DNA of 64,000 bases from Cheiracanthium punctorium (lineage: Eukaryota > Arthropoda > Arachnida > Araneae > Cheiracanthiidae). Positions 1 through 11,603 of the stretch are shown in pieces; positions within the stretch are counted from its first letter, which is position 1, and the number at the start of each line of letters is the position of its first letter. The stretch is taken from assembly GCA_038373885.1 (NCBI GenBank), contig JAWZYV010019475.1:842001-906000 (forward strand), given 5' to 3'. The notes beneath the pieces are model-generated. The model saw only the letters and a program-made list of their open reading frames with translations, ran no database searches and was not told the DNA's origin. The translations under genes were made by a program, and so were the position numbers.

Positions 1-77
1 CTGAAAAAAAAAAATTGCCATACTGATCTCCGTCAATCTAGTTCGCTAATCGGCCCAACTACTGAATGAGTAGATAC

Positions 78-240
78 GACACTGAACATTGGTAGAAGGC
101 TGAACTGTGAAGGTCTAGGGTCTCTGGCCTATCGTTAAGCTGTCGATCTAACGGTCTGGAGTTCTTTCCACATGTAACGTGAATACGCGTTAGAACCCCT
201 TAAAAAATACCCCGCCCTAGGCACCTCCCCAGGGCAGATA
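78..240 (+). mobile_element. tRNA-like SINE, family 1, copy 1
   Basis: The copy starts with GACACTGAACATTGG, and the same 5' boundary recurs at 43558 and 43883. It carries the body motif GCTGTCGATCTAACGG, shared with copies at 6016, 43558 and (inverted) 44340-44660. The 3' part (CGTGAATACGCGTTAGAACC) is shared with 1732, 6016, 6618 (inverted) and 18880 (inverted). The shared 5' edge, internal pol III B-box-like region and tail argue for a SINE family. The B box here is decayed. Confidence 0.6.
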
Positions 241-264
241 CCCCAAGTGCAGGCAGACTTGGGC

Positions 265-430
265 AAAATACACCGAAAATGTATTTTCGATACAAAATAC
301 ATTGATTCAAACACTAAAAAACATAATACTTCTTGAATTTAAAAAAAAATGCAATATACAATTTACATGTATTTTCAAAATACATACAAAAACAAAATAT
401 ATGTAAAAATTTTTAAAGAATTGAATTTAG
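265..430. repeat. AT-rich TGTATTTT/AAAATACA repeat block
   Basis: Repeated alternation of AAAATACA and TGTATTTT gives many small hairpins. A similar block lies at 2283-2440 in inverted arrangement. The two could be degenerate ends of a single element of about 2.2 kb, but no target duplication was found, so only the repeat itself is claimed. Confidence 0.4.
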
Positions 431-515
431 AAGAAGCTAAATTTCCCAGTTCAGTCCCCAAAGATCCCAGTTTATTTTACTTAAATACACTTTAACAAAA
501 ATAGCAAAAGCAACC

Positions 516-1215
516 TTAACCCTTTCGCGACCGGGAAGAGAAAACGCGCGCTTATCGATGAGGCCGGCAGTCTCTTTCGCAAGTGTCTGTCCAGGGCCGG
601 AGAGTTTTTCACTATTAAGCCTAAATCCATGAACAGAACAATCAGAATATATTATAGTGTCACTATCACTACTATCCGAATCTGCTTCAGAATCAATATC
701 TCATAATTTCAATTAATTTGAGCCATTTTTGCTATTTCAAGCTCTAACACTTTCGAAGCTTCGACATTCTAACTGTAAAATGAGAAAAAATCCACGTCTA
801 CTAGATCTAATTATCCACTAAAAACTGGACTGCAGACTGAAATACCCAACGCTGTAGCGAAAATAAAACTCCCTGCTCACTATAAAGAAATACCACGTAC
901 GAATTTATAGAGCCGTCATAAAGTATACCATTTAGAAACATTCCTTTCAACTTACGTTTATATTATCAAAAACCACGTGTATGTGAGTCATGCTACTCCC
1001 ATTCTGAGTAGAAGGTCAAATCTACATGTATCTGTAACCGTATGGACATACAATGCCATCTTGTGCCAAAAGTTATAGTTTTTAAAACGTTCCAGGACAC
1101 TGGCACAACTGTGTGACGGCCGGGGGTGAACGAGGAAACGCTCTGACACGCCAGCCGAGAAGTGAGTGCGTTTCTTACTGGCACGTATGCGTGACAGTCG
1201 GCGCGAAAAGGTTAT
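516..1215 (-). mobile_element. Degenerate piggyBac-type element
   Basis: The left end is TTAA followed by CCCTTTCGCGACCG. The right end is CGGCGCGAAAAGG followed by TTAT, an imperfect inverted copy with a decayed TTAA. The interior includes a minus-strand stretch (about 610-700) that reads as Asp/Ser/Glu-rich, as in the acidic N-terminal region of piggyBac-type transposases, and GC-rich subterminal repeats near 1120-1205 (TGTGACGGCC, CGTGACAGTCG). No intact transposase frame remains. TTAA targeting and CCCTTTCGCG-like ends are typical of piggyBac superfamily elements; the assignment is an inference. Confidence 0.5.
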
Positions 1216-1731
1216 TGTTCAGTTATGGAAAAGGTGCTATATTAGTTTTTTTAAAACGTCGCCTTTCAAAAGTTTACCTGTATAGCAATAAGATCCAAAA
1301 CAGACCATTTCTAAGAAATTGCATTCATACTCGGAATGCAATGAAAACGATTTAATTTTTAGCATGTAAACAATGAACACGCGTCTGTTTCAAAATCGTT
1401 TATAAAAACTTTAATTTCCAAAAGTCACCGTAAAATAAACCTCTACATATAATATTCATTATTTATTGATTTCAGTTGAACGTTTGAACATAAATACTCA
1501 GCTAAATCACAACCTATTATAAAAATTCAAATTTAGTCTTGCAGTTAGTTTTAAATTTTATCGTGGATTTAAAAGTTTTGGATATTATCTAAGTTTTCTG
1601 CTTCCATAACTGACATTCTTCCTTAACTTTTTCATTTCCATCAACAGACAAAATTTGGAAACATTTTTAATTAAGAATTGCACAAGAGGTTTCAAAATTA
1701 TCTAGAATGAAAGTGTGATTCACCCCATCCT
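1216..1731. other. No gene seen
   Basis: AT-rich sequence with no coding pattern, RNA motif or bounded repeat that can be supported. Confidence 0.6.
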
Positions 1732-1858
1732 ATTACGCGCTGCTATCGCTATAATGGTCTGGAGGTTGGGGTGTTTTATTCCATATGTAGCGCGAATGCG
1801 CCTTATAAACCTTTCAAAAGTCCTCCACCCACAGCATCTCTCCCCTTATGCAGATAGT
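1732..1858 (+). mobile_element. SINE family 1, copy 2 (5' truncated)
   Basis: Matches the body and tail of copy 1: a GGTCTGGAG motif, then ATGTAGCGCGAATGCGCC, then AAAGTCCTCCACCC and a CTTATGCAGATAG end. The tRNA-like head is missing, as in 5'-truncated retroposed copies. Confidence 0.5.
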
Positions 1859-2282
1859 AGTGTAGCTTTGTCCCTTAACCAGAGCAACCAATAACCCATT
1901 ATACTACTGCAGAAATACTGACAGTCTTATTTTTTTGGAATTTAACAACACATCTCAAATTGTGCATCAATTCCCTTAAAGAATCCATAGATGCTACTCA
2001 AAAATGTCTTTACTTCTTTTGGCTTCAGTGTAAATCTAGAAATATTCCTAGACCAAGCATACTGTTTGTATTTTAAGCAGGAGTACGAAAGGCTGTCACT
2101 TTGCTTTCCTCTTTGGTTAAATTTAAAGATCACAAGAGATCCTAACACTTCTTCAGTTACAATACTACGTGTAATTCTGGTGCAGCTCATAAATTACATC
2201 AAGAAAGGGGGAGAAATTGAAAATCAGCAATTTTATGATTTTCCTTTGCACATGCAGTCTGAGCAATTTGTGGAGTTGCGAT

Positions 2283-2440
2283 TAGTTTAATGTCAGAATA
2301 CAAAATGTATTTTTTGTATTTTGGAAATACAAAATACATTGAAAATGCATTTTAAGATACATTTTAAAAATACTTTGCTTTCACGAGTGAAAATGCAAAA
2401 TACAAGATACAAATGTATTTTGAAAATTCATGTATTAGCG
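2283..2440. repeat. AT-rich TGTATTTT/AAAATACA repeat block, second copy
   Basis: Multiple tandem and inverted copies of TGTATTTT and AAAATACA. Short open frames crossing it are composition artefacts. See 265-430 for the possible partner. Confidence 0.4.
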
Positions 2441-3531
2441 ATGCTGCCTTACTCTGCGTGCAGGTTTGCCTTAACACAATACATACAACCATGCATACAT
2501 TCCAAGGCATTGTTCCCATTGGTAGATAGCGATATATAGTTTTGCCTCAACAAAACAGCTAGTTCGCTGATCAGTAGCACCTTTAATCGCATGAAGATTA
2601 GGCTTATTTTATAAACAGTCGCTCATACAAAGATAATGCTACATCTACAGTTTGTTTCTGCATATCTGAGAAACATTTCAAACTGATTTGTCTAATAGTG
2701 TCAAAAACGCTTTTAGAATTGAAAGATGCTAACAAATCGTTAAAATTCGGAAAACAAGTGGATTTGAATTAGATTTTGAAAACAAAGATTTTAATGTATA
2801 TTTTTCATGTATATCAGCAAAATTTCAACTTGATTAGTCTTATAGCATCGGAAATATTTTCATTTGAAGTTGAAATTTTTGACACACTTGAAATTTTAAC
2901 GTTATTAATTAAAAGTTAATAAATTGTTTCAGTAATTATTTGCTGATTGCTAAAGCGTTACTTCCACAACACACAAGCAGTTATAGCATGTACACATAAA
3001 CATTTATGACTTAATAAGCAGTTATATACATTCTTACAAGTTTGATTATTTTTCGACAAAGAAAATCGCTCAACTGTTTTGGGGGCTTTTTTTGTGTTAG
3101 AGCATACTTTTTTATTTATAATCTGAGTTTTTTTTATATTATTTTGTCTCTGTCTTGTCAAGCAAGTCTTTGTCTGTCTTGTCTGCTGTTTCATCAAATA
3201 CAGCATATTTGGAATGAATCGTGGATAATCGAGTTTACTGTATTCTTTCAAATTTCAAAATATTTATCAGTTAGATACATTACAGGTTTAAAATAGCACC
3301 AAAATTATATCATATAACTACGATTCAAAAATGGATTTTTTTTTTTATTTATTTAATTTTTTATTTATTTTTTTTTGGGGGGGAGGGGCAGTTAAAGGAT
3401 ATTTTACGTTCAGCTTTTACTTTTTTTCGGGATACTAGACTTTCCGAAAAAGGGAGCAAACCATGGTCATTGGAGTAACTGGATAGGCTTTCTGGATATT
3501 TCTTGATGTGCCTCTTGTGTCTACTATAGAA
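2441..3531. other. No gene seen; T-rich and G-run tract at about 3330-3390
   Basis: AT-rich intergenic DNA. At about 3330-3390 there is a run of TTTATT repeats ending in a G tract. Overlapping short frames on both strands at 2958-3296 show no domain or codon signature. Confidence 0.6.
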
Positions 3532-3964
3532 CAGGGGTTCGTAAACTTATGTGGACCTTTTAAATGAAGATATATTCTGTGGACCCCATCCAATACCTAG
3601 GCATTTTAATTTTTTATTAAAGCTTTTGGCTCAAAAATCTCGTTACAACAATGTTATAATGATGGTTTAGATTGGTAAAAGTGAGCCAGCGCATAGTGCT
3701 GCCGCCTGGTGATCAAAAACGGCCATAAAAAAGAAACAGTCAACTTAAGTAAGTATTAGTTTTTAAAGTATATAATAATGAAAATAGCATAAAAATCACA
3801 GTAAACAATAGCTTTAAGTTATATTTATTGATCTAGAAATATTATTTTAATGTTCAACGCTTATTGACTCGGCGAATTGTTTCCAACCATTTTTTAGAAT
3901 TTTGCTTATCGCCGGTGTGACGAGAACTTCCTGGGGTCTGTGGACCGCAGTTGAAGAGCTCGTG
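3532..3964 (+). mobile_element. hAT-type nonautonomous element (433 bp)
   Basis: Starts CAGGGGTTCGTAAACTT and ends with an imperfect inverted copy (AGTTGAAGAGCTCGTG). Flanks are CTATAGAA and TTCTAGAG, which agree at 5 of 8 positions, as expected for an old 8-bp duplication. CAGGGGTTC-type ends are typical of hAT MITEs. There is no transposase. The right flank was later reused as the target of the element at 3973. Confidence 0.5.
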
Positions 3965-3972
3965 TTCTAGAG

Positions 3973-4160
3973 CATATATGGACAACCTCCGGCCCTCGTG
4001 CAGAACGTGACCTGCTTCAGTTTTTGATTCGGCCCTCGGAGAACATCAAAACCCCATTTAAATCATTCAAAAGCACGTATAAATCCCAATTTTGCGACCC
4101 ACGACTTCGCTAACATCCTAAAGTTTGTCCCACAACTTTCCAAAAGGTTGACCATACCTG
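3973..4160 (+). mobile_element. hAT-type MITE (188 bp) with perfect TSD
   Basis: Ends are CATATATGGACAACCT and the inverted AGGTTGACCATACCTG. Both sides carry the perfect 8-bp direct repeat TTCTAGAG (3965-3972 and 4161-4168). The interior has CGGCCCTCG motifs common in hAT MITEs. The 8-bp duplication and its TnnnnA-like pattern fit hAT transposition. Confidence 0.75.
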
Positions 4161-4735
4161 TTCTAGAGAGATTCGTATCCGATTCTTGCTATAGAAAATA
4201 TAATTTTTCTAGAGAGGGTTACGCACAATATTTTTAAGGGAGGACAGCCAGTTACTTCAGTGTCAGTAATAAAATTTGTAGAAATGAATAACTGGTAATC
4301 CAACCACTGACGGATAAAGGGGTATCCCCCCCCCCACCTTCCCCAGAAAAAACAAATTACAGGAAAAATGAAAGAGATTCTATTTTCTTCCATAAAATGG
4401 ACGTAAATTTCAACTTGCCGTCCCCCCCCCCCCGCAAAATTGCATTAATCCATCCATTCATCCAACGTGCTAAAAACAATGCCAATCTCTACTCCACTAT
4501 CCGCATGATTCTCAAAACTAAAATGTGCTGTCGCCATCTTTTGGAGAAATTTCATAACAGACTTTAAATACAGTAATGATAGTTTCTCCGTATTTTTCGA
4601 TCATGGGAAAAAAAAAAAAGCTCACTACAAGTTAAATAAATTTTCAGTAATGATTTAGGATTCAACCGAATGAAAAACGTATTTCATTCCCCTTAAGCTA
4701 AGATCAAATTTCAATGTAGGATCATCTTCCATAAA

Positions 4736-4888
4736 ATAGAATATTCTATTACATCTATTAGAATTCTGACAGAACTTCTAATAGATTCTGGCTGGAGAAG
4801 ATTAATTCTAATAGATTCATTTATTCTAATAGAATTCTAATAGATGCATCTATTAGAATCTATTAGAACTCATCTTCCATTCTATAGA
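4736..4888. repeat. Cluster of TCTAATAGA units in both orientations
   Basis: About eight copies of (A)TTCTAATAGA or its complement TCTATTAGAAT occur within about 150 bp, some abutting head to head, as around ATGCAT near 4846. The result is nested hairpins. No TIR or TSD was recognised. Confidence 0.65.
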
Positions 4889-6015
4889 TACATTAGCAAG
4901 TTTCACGCTGGGGAAAAGGGACAATAGAGAGAAAATGTGATTATTATAAGCCGGCGTAACAGGATTTTCTTCTATATATATCATTATTCAATACATCAAT
5001 GTACGAACATTCATTCAATATTTGCTATTTCTTCAGCCATATACAGTTGCCATCTAACTAATTTTATTTTAAAGAAACTAATTCACGCTGCAAATATTTC
5101 ACATTTCAGTTTGACACATATTCACGTTTGTCCTTTTCAGACTTTTTTCTCAGTCATTCATTTCTCTTTTTTATGACAGCAATTTAATTATTACTTTTAC
5201 ATCGTCGAATTCAATTTTTTTTAAGTCACTGGCATAAGTGAGTGAGATCCTACCCAATTACCTAAAGGAATCCCCCCTAAGGAAAAATTATGCAATATTA
5301 GAAAAGTAACAAATCATATATAGTTAATTTCAATGAGGAAATTAATTAACATATTAATTTTCAAATCACTTATTTGTACATAGGTTTCACCTTATGCACC
5401 TCAAACTTGAAATATAATCCATTGATTTCTTATTCACTATAGCTGGAAATAGGATATACACATCAAATATAATAATTAACTTTGTAATAAACACACAAAT
5501 ATAAAAGTAGTACAGAACGTTTCAGGTTGTTCAAAGGGTGCAATCTTCTACAGTTATAAATTCGATTGCTATCGTTTGAACGATTGGATGGCTACTACTT
5601 TATTGGAAGAATCCTAGATGTTGTCTGAATTATTAAGAGGCTGAAGTTAATAGAATTATCTGCAAGATTTTTATCTAAGAAAAACTAAGACTATTTAAGA
5701 AAGCATTAAATATACTGATCTACTAAACCAATTAACTTTGGGTAAGCATGTATTTGTGCCGCATATACATGAGAGAAAAAATAATCCGTATCTGTCGATT
5801 TAGATTTTTTAATATCCTTATGCATCAATAATAAAAATACAGTAACAAAATGGAAGACCATAATTATTTGAGAGTCTTGCGCGAGACGAGTTAGATGACT
5901 TCTCTGTGAGACACGATATGAGATATAGGTTTGCCACTGCCAGACGATACAGTTACGTGTCTCTTATCAAATCCATCCCTATTCTGGGCGGCCAATACCC
6001 TTATGGATTTTCAGT
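4889..6015. other. No gene seen
   Basis: AT-rich sequence. A 79-codon frame at 4937-5176 is phenylalanine/isoleucine/histidine-rich with no recognisable domain and is not credited as a gene. Confidence 0.6.
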
Positions 6016-6150
6016 CACTGAACATTGGTAGATGTCTAAAATGTGAAGGTCCAGGGTTCTTGCCTTCCGCGCAGCTGTCGATCTAGCAGTCTAGCATTTT
6101 GGGTATTTTCTACAGATGTAACGTGAATACGCATCAGCAATAGAACCAAG
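6016..6150 (+). mobile_element. SINE family 1, copy 3
   Basis: CACTGAACATTGGTAGATG head, B-box-like GGTTCTTGCC, body GCTGTCGATCTAGC, and the tail ATGTAACGTGAATACGC. It is collinear with copy 1 at 78-240. Confidence 0.6.
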
Positions 6151-6330
6151 GCCGTAGCCAGGAAAATATTTTGGGAGGGGATATGCAGCGCCAACATTTT
6201 GTCGCCTATAATTGATCTCTAGAGTTAACGCAAATAAAAAACTACTAATGCATTGACTAAAATTTCGGAGGGGGGGGGATCAACCCCCCATGAAACCCCT
6301 TTGGCAGATAGCTCTAGTATTCTTAGCCTT
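6151..6330 (+). mobile_element. Fragment of GCGTAGC-type MITE
   Basis: Begins near GGCCGTAGCCAGG and carries the internal G and C runs (GGGGGGGGATCAACCCCCC) of the family seen intact at 8092, 19921 and 39022. The distal inverted end could not be found. Confidence 0.4.
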
Positions 6331-6617
6331 AACAAGAATACCTATTCTGATATTTTGTACTCGAACCGAGTCGTTATTTCTCTCTCCGTTTTCGAAAAAG
6401 TCCAATGGAACCACAACTATCAGGGACAAAAGGGGGCATTTTCTTCTTCCGGAACTCCATGACCATACAAAAATACCAAGATAAATGGAAATTTTCTTAT
6501 TTTCTACGAATATACTACTTCGTAAAATTTTGTCCTATCTTGGAAAATTCTTTAGTTTTGTGGGATTACGGTCAATTTTCGACACGTGGGATTTAGACTG
6601 ATGGGTGGGGTGGCCTT

Positions 6618-6698
6618 TCTAAGGGGTCCTAACCCTATTTACAGTGTTTCGTAAGAAATCACGGAAAACTCCGAACTGTTAGGTCGACGGACGCGACC
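6618..6698 (-). mobile_element. SINE family 1 fragment, inverted
   Basis: AAGGGGTCCTAACCC, then ACGGAAAACTCCGAACTG and TTAGGTCGACGG. This is the reverse complement of the SINE body and tail and closely matches 18895-18990. Confidence 0.5.
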
Positions 6699-6773
6699 TG
6701 GTTTTAATCAGGCTCCTTCCATCTCTCAGTTCAGAGCGCTATGCGCTTGGCCACCCGGTGAGGCAGGAAAATT

Positions 6774-6853
6774 CTTTAGCCCATGGATCGTGATAACGTA
6801 TACCAAAGCTACGCACCGACTGAAATATCTGAATTTGCATCCATGGGCTAAAG
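6774..6853. repeat. Perfect 15-bp inverted repeat with 50-nt loop
   Basis: CTTTAGCCCATGGAT at 6774-6788 is matched exactly by its reverse complement at 6839-6853. It may be the two ends of a very small element of about 80 bp; no convincing target duplication was seen. Confidence 0.6.
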
Positions 6854-8091
6854 GAATATAATTTAAAGTACAGTATTTTCTTTTTAATCCCTGCCACGGA
6901 ATTAAAAAGAAAATCATTTCTCTCGTCTATAAACGCGGATGATTTTTAAGGATCCGGTTCGTCTCTAAACGTGAGCTGTTTATTCATCTCATAAACAGCT
7001 CCCAGAATCGTTGACGGCAGTCAGTGTTAGTAGATGGCAGCATCACTGCAGGCAGAAGATCTGCAATTCTAGAGCATCCAAACTGATTTTTTTAAAGCTG
7101 TTCTTTTAGAAAATCATTTTAAAAAGCTTTTAAAAGATTCAATTGCGCTAGAATCGAAAACAATTAGAATGCCATTTTACAATTTCTTCTGTGAACAATT
7201 ACAAACAATGAACCTATAGGAGTTACCAACGGAAAATTTTGAAATATGATTTTTTTCTGAAAGTTGCTTGAGACATATGTTGACTTTTAATATAGTAGTA
7301 CATATAGTGAAGAAGCAAAGCATTATACATATAGTGAAGAAGAAGAAGCATTAATTTTTTCATGTGTTTAACATCATTAGATTGTTTTCAGAGCAATTCA
7401 AAAGCCTTGTGACGCCTATCGCTTTTCAAAAGGAACACCCTCAATGTCTGCTTTCATTATTGCATTATCAATCAGTAGCGAATCCCGGAGATGGTCTGGG
7501 GGCTTTTGCCCCCTCCAAAAAAGGGTCATTGCTCAAAAACAACATATTTTTTCATAATATACCTTGTTTAGATCATATTAGTTGAGCTTTTTTATAAATT
7601 AGCCCCTCCGAAAAAAAATTTACCTGGCTTTATTGTACATTTTGTTTAGATTAATGAACTGGCAAAGATTTTATCGTTTTTCACAGTGTATAGTACAGTT
7701 CGAGAAGCGAATGCGATCATAAATCATTTGATATTTTTTCTTACAATCTTAATGACATTCCTTACACTTCTGCTATGGGCGCTTACGTTTCCGGTTTGGG
7801 CAAATCAAAATTAAAATAAATGAGCTAGGAACAAGAACACTATGCTAAAAGTGACAAGACGATGCAAAGAAATTTTGTTTACACTGGTGGGAAATTCGAG
7901 CGACCAATATATCGCTACTTTGAATTTCCCAAGAATCAAATCGATCGGATAGTAGCAAATCGTCTCAAGAAGTATATGTTTTATTCATAAAAGCCTTTAA
8001 CATAAAGTGCGAACAACTTCTTGTATTTCTGATGAAAAACCTCATTATGTCTCTGGAGAGACATAGTGAAGTAGAGTACCATAGAGTTAGG
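6854..8091. other. No gene seen
   Basis: AT-rich with short duplicated strings (ACATATAGTGAAGAAG twice, at 7299-7345). No supported coding or RNA feature. Confidence 0.6.
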
Positions 8092-8252
8092 CAGGGGCGT
8101 AGCAAGAAAAAATATTCTGGGAGTGCTCAAAATGTGAAAGAAGAAGAATTTCTCACAAAAATGTTTGATTTATTTGGCATCCAATTTACAAAAATTCAAA
8201 ATATCGGGGGGGGGGCCAAACCCCCATAGCCCACCCCCTAGCTACGTCCCTG
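8092..8252 (+). mobile_element. GCGTAGC MITE, 161 bp, with TSD
   Basis: Ends CAGGGGCGTAGC and GCTACGTCCCTG are inverted copies with one mismatch. Flanks GAGTTAGG and GTGTTAGG agree at 7 of 8 positions. The interior carries a G run followed by a C run. The 8-bp duplication and CAG start suggest a hAT-type source. Related copies lie at 19921, 36028, 39022 and 57350. Confidence 0.75.
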
Positions 8253-9239
8253 GTGTTAGGCATCGTATGGATGTAGATAAAAATTTCTTAAATTATTTGG
8301 GGGATAACACTATTTTATTAGTAAATGTGACTTTACAAACTATGAAAAACTATTAGGGACTCTTGGTAATGTTATATACTTTTTGGAATCAATTCTGCCC
8401 AGAATGTCAGACGGTTTTAATGTAATGCTGCTGAATTGTATGATGTTCAGTTTTTTATTTTGTTTTTTCCTCTCTCTTTTGGCTTGAATGCTCCTCTTAC
8501 GCATTTCCTGTTCCAAAAGTTAGTACTGAACAGAAAAACCATAAAAATAAATATAATGGTAAAATAAAAATGTTATATATATAACTGTTAGAAAGAGAAT
8601 TCCACTTAATTACAAATACTTAACGAAAGTAAGAACATCTAAACGGCTCGGGCGTATGTGAATCGGCTGATTTTAAAATGGGACTTTTAACATTACCGAA
8701 ATTTTACAGGAGAGTAAAAAGACGAAATGGAAAAAGAATTATTCCAATAACGGAAACTTTGCCATTTTATTGCAGAATAATTGTTGTAACGTAGCGCCAC
8801 AGTGGTATCGCATTCTCCGAGGCTTTTTTATAACATTTAATTTTATTAACATTAATTATATACAAGATATTTACAAGTAATTTTCAAAATGTCTACATGA
8901 GTACTTCTTAGCACGGAGCAGTTTGTTCGAAGAACCTTCAGCGTCCGTGGCTAAAATCCATCTCTCCTCTCTCGTTTCCTTCGGAACCTCTCACTCCTCA
9001 TTCTTCGGGGGTCAGCTCTCTTGAATCCAGGAGGAGAAGAATGCTGTCACACGGGCGATGACCGCAACAGACTTCGTGGATTACACGATCGTCTGTAATC
9101 GATTACAAGAAATTATACGGATTACGATTACGATTACTAACAATTTCCAAAAATGGTAATTTAGTAAAATAACAGTAATCTCGATGTTAAGAGATCAAAT
9201 ATCAAAAGAATTCGATATGCAATTTTATCATAGCATTTT

Positions 9240-9290
<51 letters not shown>

Positions 9291-10744
9291 ATATAGCTAA
9301 ACTTACATAATAGGGAATCTCAAGTAAAACATTAAGTAATAACACATAATAACAAAAAAATACTGAAAACATGAAGTAATAATTGATAATCCAGAGGCTA
9401 TAAATATTGTAAATAACAGAGCTGTTCAAAGCTAAAGAGAAGTGGGAAAACAAGCCAGGTGAGATCACTTGGGCTTAAGCCTAATTTTACGAACCCAAGC
9501 AATGAAGTGGAGATGGAGTGGAAAATTGAAATGGACTACTCCATTATCAAGTACCTCTGTACTATTACTTAATTGTTATTAGTGCTAATATTAGTCTATG
9601 CAGTATAAGTAAAATTGCACTTAGTAAGGCTTATATATGGTACAGTAGAGTAAAAAATAAGAAATAAAAAGAAAAATATACCTCAAAAAGAAAAAGTGCC
9701 AGTAATCAACAATTCTACATTGTATTTTTTTTTTTTTTTTTTTTTTTTTGTGTATAAAATATACAAATATATGTTTTATGATATTCTTTTATTTTTAACT
9801 TTTATTTTTTTTTAATTGAAATGACCAACAACCAATCCCATCAAATATATATATATATATTCAAAATAGAAAAAAAAAAACTACTAACAGTAACTTTTCG
9901 TGTTTTTTCTTCTTCTATTTCAGATATTGGAAAGGAACAGCCTCATTTTTATGTTACAGTAAAAGTTAATGGCAAGAAATTTTTATACATAACTGACATG
10001 GTTTAAGAAACCTTAATTCTACTTCTGTTCAACATTTCATAGAAAATCTTCCGGATTTCCCCACCCCCCAAGAAAAATCTAGAAATTTTATATTGCATCA
10101 AGTGAAAAAACGAATTTTGCAAGTGTTTTCATTCATACAAAAGTAATATGTATTATAGTTGCATTCACACAGAACGTAACCGAAAATCTATTAAAATAAT
10201 CTAATAAATAAATGACATATTAATAAAGTTGAATATTCTATTTTCGTTACTTAGTTTTAAACAAACTGATTAGTGCAGCCATCTAGGGGATTTAAAAGTA
10301 ATATTCCTATAAAGGTTTTTGTTCAATAAAATAAATTATTATAAAAAGCGTAGCACATTGTTTTCCAGCCGAAGTTTGGTGAACCCTTGGCGGTTCACGA
10401 GTTATAAAGAGTATTTTTGAAAGTATTATATCAGTACATAGCTTTCGCCAATTTCTAACAGATTTTAAAAGGGGTTCGCAAGGATCACTGGTCTATTACT
10501 TTTAGGAGAGCTAATTCCTTTACCGTACATACTCAAATATTAGCCGAACTAATAACTTTAAAAAATTAGCTAAAACTCAAGAACCCGGATATAAGCAGAA
10601 CGTAAGAATGTAGCGTCAATCAGATCGATCAACTTGCAAAACTTTAAGTTCATTTTATAACATTGTGCAACTGTAGTGATTTGTTGTTAGTTTATTTTAA
10701 TTCATTTGGCCACGAAAAATTTAAAATGAAAAAGTGGCATTTAG
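8253..10744. other. No gene seen; microsatellites
   Basis: AT-rich. Contains a (TA)n microsatellite at about 9243-9290, a T tract of about 21 at 9727-9749 and a short (TA)n at 9847-9860. The stretch 8930-9080 is somewhat more GC-rich but has no readable gene. A GATTAC-rich cluster lies at 9080-9150. The 88-codon frame over the (TA)n run is an artefact. Confidence 0.6.
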
Positions 10745-10755
10745 GAAATCCTACT

Positions 10756-10905
10756 AATATATAAATGTTAATGTTTGTATGTATGTTTGTTACTCTTTCA
10801 CACTGAAATGGTTTGACGGATTTGGATGAAATTTGGAATGAAGACAGTTAAAGTCTTGGATTAACAAATAGGCTACTTTTTATAGCGAAAAAATAACAGT
10901 GTTCC
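10756..10905 (+). mobile_element. Fragment of dispersed arthropod-type repeat
   Basis: Contains ATCCTACTAATATATAAATG, then TTTGTTACTCTTTCACACTG, GGATTTGGATGAAATTTGG and ATAGGCTACTTTTTATA in that order. I recognise this module from many arthropod repeat copies but cannot assign it to one class from the fragment alone. Confidence 0.4.
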
Positions 10906-11012
10906 TATAATATTACAAAAAACTAACTTTTATTTAAAAAATATCCCTGAGTTTTTATGTTATAAAGCCGTCGACAGATGGCGCAAACTTATAGAATACG
11001 CAGTTTTTAATA

Positions 11013-11601
11013 CCGGGTGATCCAAAAGTCAGGACAAACTTTAAAAATTCATTAAAAAAGAACAAATAAGGATAGAAAATTGAGGTTTGCACAGATAGGT
11101 TTAGGGCATGATGGGATTTTTTTTTTATGACAAGAAAGTTTGTAGTTCCAAATGTTGCCGGTAGGTGGCACTGACTTGCACAATGGGAACCAAATTTCCA
11201 ATTTAAAAAAATCCGAAATCTCTGCAATGCTTTCTATGCAAACTGCAATTTTTTATCATTATTTGTTCTTATCATTATGAATTTTTGAACTTTTGACTAG
11301 CTTTTGATGCATCCTGGGTGCACCAAAGTTTAAAAATTCATTAAAAAAGAACAAATCATGATACAAAATTGCAGTTTGCGTAGAAAGCATTACAGAGATT
11401 TCGGATTTTTTTTAAATTGGAAATTTGATTCCCATTGTGCATGTCAGTGCCACCTACCGGTAACATTTGGAACTACGAACTTTCTTGTCATTAAAAAAAA
11501 TCCCATCATACCATCATATTTGCGCGAACCGCAATTTTCTATCATTATTTGCTCTTTTTTAATGAATTTTTAAAGTTTGTCCTGACTTTTGGATCACCCG
11601 G
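11013..11601. mobile_element. Mariner-type foldback MITE (589 bp) flanked by TA
   Basis: Begins CCGGGTGATCCAAAAGTC directly after TA (11011-11012) and ends with the exact inverted copy directly before TA (11602-11603). The two halves are inverted copies of each other over roughly 270 bp, so the whole element could form a long hairpin. Frames at 10955-11227 and 11358-11573 are the two arms read in opposite directions and are not genes. The TA duplication is characteristic of Tc1/mariner. Confidence 0.8.
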
Positions 11602-11603
11602 TA

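Noticed and set aside
265..2440. One 2.2-kb element with AAAATACA-rich TIRs
   Set aside because: The blocks are similar only in simple motif and no target duplication was found, so only the repeats are listed.
8790..8830. tRNA-like A box (CAGTGGTATCGCATTCTCCG)
   Set aside because: No B box at the right distance and no stems; left as unannotated.
11358..11573. Pair of similar peptides at 10955-11227 (minus) and 11358-11573 (plus) as a gene family
   Set aside because: They are the two inverted arms of one foldback MITE.
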